Under the pieces are notes generated by a model. That model was given only the letters and a program-made list of their open reading frames with translations, had not been told where the DNA came from and did not search any database. A stretch of DNA of 64,000 nt from Mesoterricola silvestris (lineage in GTDB: Bacteria > Acidobacteriota > Holophagae > Holophagales > Holophagaceae), in contig NZ_AP027080.1 of NCBI RefSeq assembly GCF_030295405.1, positions 3,580,001 to 3,644,000 of the forward strand, written 5' to 3'. The position numbers and the translations under genes were made by a program. Positions within the stretch are counted from its first letter, which is position 1, and every line of letters begins with the position of its first letter. This document shows positions 58,867 to 64,000 of the stretch, piece after piece.

Positions 58867-60894
58867 TCACTCCGCAGCGGGTTTCGCCGCGCGGCTGTAG
58901 ACCACCACGAAGACGCAGAGGGCCGTCATGGCCGCGATGGCCAGCCATTCGCCCAGGGCGCCCTCCACGGAGGCCTGGCTGAGGAGGGGGAAGCCCTCCG
59001 GCCACTTGATCTTGAAGGCGCTGGCGATCACCCCGACGATGCCGCCGCCGGCCATGAGGCCGCTGGCCACCAGGATGCCGCGGTTCTCCCGGGCCTTCAC
59101 GGTGGCGTCGGTGTCGGCGGCGCCCTTGCGGTTCACGATCCAGGAGATGACGCCGCCCAGGAGCAGGGGGGTGTTCACTTCGATGGGGAGGTACATGCCC
59201 AGCGCGAAGCCCAGGGCGGGCAGTTCCACCATGCGCAGCACCAGGCTCAGCACCACGCCCAGGGAGAACAGGAACCAGCGCAGGGGCATGGCGGTGGTGC
59301 CGAAGATGCCGTCCAGGATCTCGCGCATGGCGCTGGCCTGGGGCGCGGGCACGGCGGCGGTGCCGAAGCCCTGGCGGCTCATGATCCACATGGCCAGGCC
59401 CGTGAAGACGGCGGCCACGAGGGTGCCCAGGAACTTCAGCCACATCTGCCTGGCGGGGGTCGCGCCGATCCAGTGGCCGATCTTCAGGTCCGTGGCGAAG
59501 GCGCCGCTGGCGGAGAGCGCGGTGCACACGACGCCGCCCACCATCAGGGTGATGAACATGCCGACGCCCCCGCCGAAGCCCAGCTTCAGCATCACGAGGC
59601 CCGTGATGATGAGGGTGAGCATGGTCATGCCGCTGATGGGGTTGGTGCCGATGGTGGCGATGGCGCGGGCGGCCACGGGCGCGAAGAGGAACGCGATGAC
59701 CATGACCACGAGGGTGCCCACGAAGGCCGCGAAGAAGGCCCCCTTCATGCCCACCCCGAAGGAGAAGAAGAGGAAGGCGCAGAGGCAGAAGATGAGCAGG
59801 CCCATGCCCACGAAGGAGTTGGGCAGGGTGCGCGCGGGACGGGGGACGATCTTCGAGGCTTCGGCCTTCTCGGTGCTGCGCAGGCCGGCGAGGTTCTTGC
59901 CGATGGACTTGATCATGGCGGGCATGCCGGCCAGGACGCCCATGATGCCGGCGCCGGCGATGGCGCCGATGCCCATGATGCGCACGTAGTTCTTGAAGAT
60001 GAGCTCGGGCGACATCTGGGCGATGGGCACCAGGCCCGGGGGCAGGGCCGCGGGGACGTGCTGGCCGATGGCGTGGATCATGGGCACCAGCACGAAGGTG
60101 GAAAGGATGCTGCCCGCGGCGATGACGGCCGAATAGCGCAGGCCGATGATGTAGCCGATGGACATGGTGGCCGCGCTGTTGAGCATGTTGAAGGCCATGA
60201 ACTGCTCGCGCAGCTTGGCGCCCACGTAGGCGTGGCGCAGGGTGATGGTCTCGGACATGGCCCGGAACATGGACGAAGCCCCGTCGTAGAGCATGCCCAG
60301 CGCCGCGGACCCGGCCAGGATCTTGGCCTGGTTCCCCACGCTTTCGCCGCTGGCGAGGATCTCGGCGGTGGCGGTGGCCTCGGGCCAGGGGAAGACGCCG
60401 TGGTTGTCCACCATGAAGTTGTGGCGCAGGGGGATGAGGAAGAGGATGCCCAGGCACCCGCCCAGGAAGGACACCACCACTACCTGCCACAGCTGCGGGT
60501 AGGGCACGTTGGACCCGGGGACGGCCGCGAGCATGTAGAGGGCGGGGATCGTGAACACCGCGCCCGCCACCACGTGGCCGGAGTTGGCGCCGATGCTGGT
60601 GATGATCACGTTCTCGAGGATGGTGCTGCGGCGCAGGTAGAACCGGGAGATGCCGATGGCCAGGATGCTGATGGGAATGGCGGCCTCGATGCCCTGCCCC
60701 ACCCGCAGCGCCAGGTAGGCCGCGGCCATGGAGAAGATGGCGCAGAAGAGCATCCCGTAGAGCACGGACCGCCCCGTGACCTCCAGCACCCCGTCCTGGG
60801 GCACCAGGGGCACGTACTCCTCCCCAGGCTCCAGGACTCGCCGGTAGTTCTCCGGCAGCCCCTTGATGGCTGTGGATTCGTTGGCATCGGACAT
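58867..60894 (-). CDS. OPT-family oligopeptide transporter
   Basis: 675 residues from ATG 60894, with AAGGAG seven bases upstream. It has about 14-16 membrane helices. GRSVLYGMLFCAIFSMAAAY at the N-terminus, ENVIITSIGANSGHVVAGAVF (without its last residue) and TNPISGMTMLTLIITG are characteristic of the prokaryotic OPT branch, which imports oligopeptides or metal chelates with protons. The downstream gene on the same strand context is suhB (convergent), while the upstream neighbour at 60974 is an aminopeptidase, giving a peptide uptake and breakdown unit. Confidence 0.92.
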   Translation of the reverse strand: MSDANESTAIKGLPENYRRVLEPGEEYVPLVPQDGVLEVTGRSVLYGMLFCAIFSMAAAYLALRVGQGIEAAIPISILAIGISRFYLRRSTILENVIITSIGANSGHVVAGAVFTIPALYMLAAVPGSNVPYPQLWQVVVVSFLGGCLGILFLIPLRHNFMVDNHGVFPWPEATATAEILASGESVGNQAKILAGSAALGMLYDGASSMFRAMSETITLRHAYVGAKLREQFMAFNMLNSAATMSIGYIIGLRYSAVIAAGSILSTFVLVPMIHAIGQHVPAALPPGLVPIAQMSPELIFKNYVRIMGIGAIAGAGIMGVLAGMPAMIKSIGKNLAGLRSTEKAEASKIVPRPARTLPNSFVGMGLLIFCLCAFLFFSFGVGMKGAFFAAFVGTLVVMVIAFLFAPVAARAIATIGTNPISGMTMLTLIITGLVMLKLGFGGGVGMFITLMVGGVVCTALSASGAFATDLKIGHWIGATPARQMWLKFLGTLVAAVFTGLAMWIMSRQGFGTAAVPAPQASAMREILDGIFGTTAMPLRWFLFSLGVVLSLVLRMVELPALGFALGMYLPIEVNTPLLLGGVISWIVNRKGAADTDATVKARENRGILVASGLMAGGGIVGVIASAFKIKWPEGFPLLSQASVEGALGEWLAIAAMTALCVFVVVYSRAAKPAAE

Positions 60895-60973
60895 CGGTTC
60901 TCCTTGGAAGGTCGGACGGCGCGCCCGGGAGGCGGCGCCGCGCATGCGGGATTCGATGGGGATCAGGCCCGGG

Positions 60974-62749
60974 TCAGGCGGGGAACTTGTCGAGGACGCC
61001 CTGGACCACCCGGCGCGACAGGCCGTGGTAGCCCGGGGAGGCCTGGGCGAAGATCTCCCGGGCCAGGGCCCGGGTGGCGGGGGTGGCGCCCAGGGCCGAA
61101 TAGAGGGGCCGCAGGTACTTCATGCGGCCCACCCGGGCCAGGACCTCCCGGATGCGGGGGAAGACGGGCTCGTAGCCCGAGCCCGCCGCGACGGTGAGCC
61201 ATTCCACGAGGATCTCGTAGTTGCCCCGGCCGGTCAGGCCCAGGGCCCCGTCCAGCCACGCGCAGTCGGCGTGGGGGAGGGCGCGGGGGAGGTTCTGGAG
61301 GTACACCAGGAGCTCCGTGGGGCTCCAGGCCTCCAGCACGGCCTTCTCCGGGCGCGCCGCGGCCTTGCCCAGGGCTTCCAGGGCCTCCAGGGCGGCGGAA
61401 CGGAACACGGGGGCGTTGGCGGGCATGCCGGGCCGGTGGAGCCAGGCGTCGGCGTCCACCCGGGCCAGGAGGCCGGGGTGCCGCTCCTCGGCGAAGGCGC
61501 AGAACATCTCGGTGGTGATGGAGGTGAAGCGGAAGCGCTTCATGTAGGCCAGCACGAAGGCGTCCATGGCGGGCCGGCCCAGGGCGGCCTCCAGCAGCGC
61601 CACCAGGCGCGCCCCCTTCTCGTAGGGGATGCTGGAGAAGGCGTCGTCGGGGTCCACGCCCTCCAGGTGGGTGCGGAGCACGGTGAGCTCCGGGTGGTCC
61701 TGGAAGCGCGCCAGGGATTCGTCCAGGGCCTTCTGGCCGATGGCCCAGCCCATGGCGGCGGCCTCGGGGCCGCGGATGGCCTCCAGGATGCGGCGCTCGG
61801 CCCACACCGTGAAGCCCTCGTTGAGCCAGAAGTGCTCGGCGGTGGCGTTGGTGACGAGGTTCCCGGTCCAGCTGTGGGCCAGTTCGTGGGCCACCACGTC
61901 CACCAGGGAGCGGTCCCCGGCCAGGAGCGTGGGGGTGAGGAAGGTCATGCGGGGGTTCTCCATCCCGCCGTAGGGGAAGGAGGGGGGCAGCACGAGCATG
62001 TCGTAGCGGTCCCAGTCGTAGGGCCCGAAGAGCCCCTCGGCGCGCACGATCATGTCCTCCACGCCGGCGAATTCCCAGGCGGCCTTTTCGATGGTGGTGG
62101 GTTCCGCCCACACCCGGGCCCGGGGGCTCAGGTCGCGGCTCTCCAGTTCGCCCACGGCCAGGGCCAGGAGGTAGGGGGGGATGGGCTGGGGCATGGAGAA
62201 GCGGAAGACCCGCGTGCCGGGGACCTCCCCGGCGCCGTCCCAGGCGGGCCCGGCGGACATGACCGCCGAGAGGGCCTCGGGCACCACCACCTCGGCGTCG
62301 TAGCTGACCCGGGCGTAGGCCGAATCCTGGCAGGGCACCAGGGTGCGGGCGTGGATGGCCTGGCACTGGCTGAAGAGGAAGGGGTGCCTCCCGCCCTCGG
62401 TCTGGGCCGGCTCCAGCCACTGGAGGCCGATGGCCTCGGGGCTGGTCTCGTAGGCGATGACCACGGCCCCGGCCCCCGGGGGCAGCTCCAGCCGCATCCG
62501 GCGGCCCAGGATGGGATCCTCCGCCCCCAGCTCGAAGGGCACGTCCTGATCCAGGGCCGGCACCCAGGCCCGGAAAACGGTCAGCCCCTTGGTGTCCAGG
62601 TCCAGGGTCCCGCCCGCGGAGGCCGTGAACACCAGCGTGGCCTCGCCGTTCAGCACCCGGCGGTCGAAGTCCACCAGGAAGCGCAGGTGCCACCGCTCCG
62701 TGCGGGGCTGGCGGTCGTCGTAGTACGAATGGGGATCGAGCCGGGCCAT
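60974..62749 (-). CDS. M1-family zinc aminopeptidase (LTA4 hydrolase-like)
   Basis: 591 residues. The exopeptidase motif is PYGGMENPRMTFLTPTLLAGD, split here as PYGGMENPRMTF and LTPTLLAGD, followed by the zinc site HELAHSWTGN and, 18 residues after its second His, the Glu of FWLNEGF. A C-terminal helical domain completes it. The layout is closer to leukotriene-A4 hydrolase/aminopeptidase B than to PepN. No signal peptide is seen, so it is cytoplasmic. It releases N-terminal residues from peptides, which fits its place between an OPT transporter gene and a dipeptidase gene. Confidence 0.93.
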   Translation of the reverse strand: MARLDPHSYYDDRQPRTERWHLRFLVDFDRRVLNGEATLVFTASAGGTLDLDTKGLTVFRAWVPALDQDVPFELGAEDPILGRRMRLELPPGAGAVVIAYETSPEAIGLQWLEPAQTEGGRHPFLFSQCQAIHARTLVPCQDSAYARVSYDAEVVVPEALSAVMSAGPAWDGAGEVPGTRVFRFSMPQPIPPYLLALAVGELESRDLSPRARVWAEPTTIEKAAWEFAGVEDMIVRAEGLFGPYDWDRYDMLVLPPSFPYGGMENPRMTFLTPTLLAGDRSLVDVVAHELAHSWTGNLVTNATAEHFWLNEGFTVWAERRILEAIRGPEAAAMGWAIGQKALDESLARFQDHPELTVLRTHLEGVDPDDAFSSIPYEKGARLVALLEAALGRPAMDAFVLAYMKRFRFTSITTEMFCAFAEERHPGLLARVDADAWLHRPGMPANAPVFRSAALEALEALGKAAARPEKAVLEAWSPTELLVYLQNLPRALPHADCAWLDGALGLTGRGNYEILVEWLTVAAGSGYEPVFPRIREVLARVGRMKYLRPLYSALGATPATRALAREIFAQASPGYHGLSRRVVQGVLDKFPA

Positions 62750-62882
62750 GAATGTTCCTCGTGGATGGACGGGAGTTGGATTTTCGCGACGCGTTTCGGA
62801 AGTTCCAAGGGACTCCGGCCATTATCCACCGGCGGCGCCGGCATGGGGATCACAATTCGAGGTAGCCCGGGGTCCTCTCCCC

Positions 62883-64000
62883 TCAGTGCCCCTTCTTTTC
62901 CGCCTCGGGGATCCGGATGGCGTCGCCCTTGTCCCGGACGATGGCGCGGTACCAGTCGGGGTTGTAGGGGGGGTGGGTCACTTCGCCCTTGGCGTCGCGG
63001 ACGTTGCCGTCCAGGTACTTCCAGATGAGGGTCTCCCCCAGCTTGCGCCAGCGGGCGGTGACCATGTCGCCCTGGCGGCAGGAGTAGTCCGTGAGGTAGG
63101 CCTTGGCCAGCTCGGGGGACTGCTGGTAGAGCGCCTTGGCGTGGGCCTCCACCTCGGGCTGGTGGGCCAGGAAGCCGCCCTCCAGTTCGCGCTGCACCTT
63201 CTGGATGTCCACGATCATCTCGTCGTAGCGGCTGTAGGCGTAGTTGGCCACGAAATTGAAGGTCCAGAAGGCGCTGTCCCAGCTGAACTCGTTCCAGGTG
63301 CCGGTGCCCTCGGCGAAGCTGTGGGGCACGGCCTTGTTGGCGCAGTACATGGGCACGTAGACGGTGGAATAGGTGTCGTCCACGCCGAACCACAGCACCC
63401 CGCCGATGGCGTCGGGGAGCCAGGACCGGGACTGGCTCACGTAGGACCAGCCGGTCTGCTGGGTGGAGATGGCGCGCTCGTGGAGGTAGGCCTTGCCGTC
63501 CACCTTCCACTCCATGGGCCGCCACCGGTAGGGCGTGTGGTAGGGGCCGGCGCCCACGTCCTTGGTCATGTCCAGATCGGTGCCCTCGTAGTGGTCCCGC
63601 ATGAGCTCCATGACATCGCGCACGCTCAGCTTGTGGTCGGGGGTGACGCACAGCGGCATGGGCTTGGCGCCGGGGGTGCCCTTGGCGATGTCGATGGGGA
63701 TCTTCAGGGACGGCGCGGCGCGGTTGAACACGCTCCACACCCGGGCCTCGCAGAAGCGCAGGGCGCCGAAATCGGCGGGGGCGTAGACGTCGGTGAAGCT
63801 GAAATCCTTGTCCTCGCCCTTGAAGTAGCCCTTGTCCCGGGCGAAGGAGATGACGTCCTTGGCATAGAGGCAGGTCTTGGGGTCGTTCAGGGGGAAGCGG
63901 CTGATGCGGGCGTGGTTGGCGTGGGCGGAAATGGTGCCGTCCGGGACCTTCACGGCCACCCACACGGCGCCCTTCTGGCCCTTGCCCTTGCCGATGATCT
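62883..64000 (-). CDS. C69-family dipeptidase, C-terminal part (5' end outside window)
   Basis: The frame is open to the window edge, with about 372 residues visible. VWVAVKVPDGTISAHANHAR, the SRFPLNDPKTCLYAKDVI region and SVRDVMELMRDHYEGTDLD are typical of C69 dipeptidases (PepD-like, N-terminal-nucleophile hydrolases). The nucleophile Cys is at the N-terminus after propeptide or signal removal and lies outside the window. It cleaves dipeptides, consistent with the aminopeptidase and OPT genes downstream on the same strand. Confidence 0.9.
   Translation of the reverse strand, partial: IIGKGKGQKGAVWVAVKVPDGTISAHANHARISRFPLNDPKTCLYAKDVISFARDKGYFKGEDKDFSFTDVYAPADFGALRFCEARVWSVFNRAAPSLKIPIDIAKGTPGAKPMPLCVTPDHKLSVRDVMELMRDHYEGTDLDMTKDVGAGPYHTPYRWRPMEWKVDGKAYLHERAISTQQTGWSYVSQSRSWLPDAIGGVLWFGVDDTYSTVYVPMYCANKAVPHSFAEGTGTWNEFSWDSAFWTFNFVANYAYSRYDEMIVDIQKVQRELEGGFLAHQPEVEAHAKALYQQSPELAKAYLTDYSCRQGDMVTARWRKLGETLIWKYLDGNVRDAKGEVTHPPYNPDWYRAIVRDKGDAIRIPEAEKKGH

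Overview
The window is GC-rich (codon third positions are almost all G or C), dense and Gram-negative in character: a porin, Tat and Sec signal peptides, an AsmA-like DUF748 protein, a MacAB-like exporter and SppA. The set of families (PAS kinases with an HEINTP H-box, HDOD response regulators, Ser/Thr kinase, group-1 hydrogenase, UbiD/UbiX pair, DUF4403, S55 peptidase) fits an Acidobacteriota member of the Holophaga/Geothrix type. There is no rRNA or other firm taxonomic marker in the window, so that placement is inference. No phage, insertion sequence or CRISPR array was seen. One tRNA (Pro, CGG, CCA encoded) is present.

Layout. 1-3.0 kb: end of a YyaL/DUF255 protein, then a TPR-type Ser/Thr kinase behind a near-consensus sigma-70 promoter. 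3.4-6.0 kb (minus): arginine deiminase followed by a cystathionine gamma-synthase-family PLP enzyme. 6.2 kb: 2-Cys peroxiredoxin, then a ~500 bp imperfect inverted repeat. 7.3-10.6 kb (minus): DUF748 protein and a small secreted protein. 10.8 kb: cyclic 2,3-diphosphoglycerate synthetase-like protein. 12.2-13.8 kb (minus): hipBA-type toxin-antitoxin pair with a visible promoter/operator. 14.2-19.5 kb: porin, divergent LysR regulator, UbiD decarboxylase, DUF554 membrane protein and UbiX, a plausible aromatic-acid decarboxylation unit. 19.8-20.8 kb (minus): thioredoxin-like protein and GNAT. 21.2-26.0 kb: membrane-bound uptake [NiFe] hydrogenase (small, large, cytochrome b, protease) carrying the six-cysteine O2-tolerance signature, then a TauE/SafE permease.

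26.1-31.0 kb is an accessory-looking stretch of unrecognised secreted proteins, some less GC-rich than their surroundings. It includes two divergent genes that share an IPxGW repeat. 31.2-33.0 kb is a SpecificRecomb-family membrane protein. 33.1-40.3 kb is a signalling block of two paralogous PAS histidine kinases, two receiver-HDOD proteins and a receiver joined to a metal-ligand-less HD-GYP domain. 40.4-43.7 kb is a MacAB-like ABC export system. 43.7-46.2 kb (minus): YmdB-type phosphodiesterase, CoA transferase, DUF721 and tRNA-Pro. 46.3-50.2 kb: S55 peptidase and a propeller-like secreted protein. 50.2-52.6 kb (minus): SppA and HutD. 52.7-55.0 kb: bacilliredoxin, DUF4403 protein and a small membrane protein. 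55.3-57.9 kb (minus): Nfu-type Fe-S protein and a fused two-subunit 2-oxoacid dehydrogenase E1. 58.0 kb: inositol monophosphatase. 58.9-64.0 kb (minus): OPT transporter, M1 aminopeptidase and C69 dipeptidase, i.e. peptide uptake and degradation.

Two features recur in the non-coding DNA. Long inverted repeats sit between genes at 6.8, 19.5 and 20.9 kb, with a related half-copy at 55.2 kb. Same-strand genes are tightly packed, often with ATGA or TGATG overlaps. The best leads are the inverted-repeat elements, the signalling block with degenerate output domains, the IPxGW gene pair and the O2-tolerant hydrogenase.
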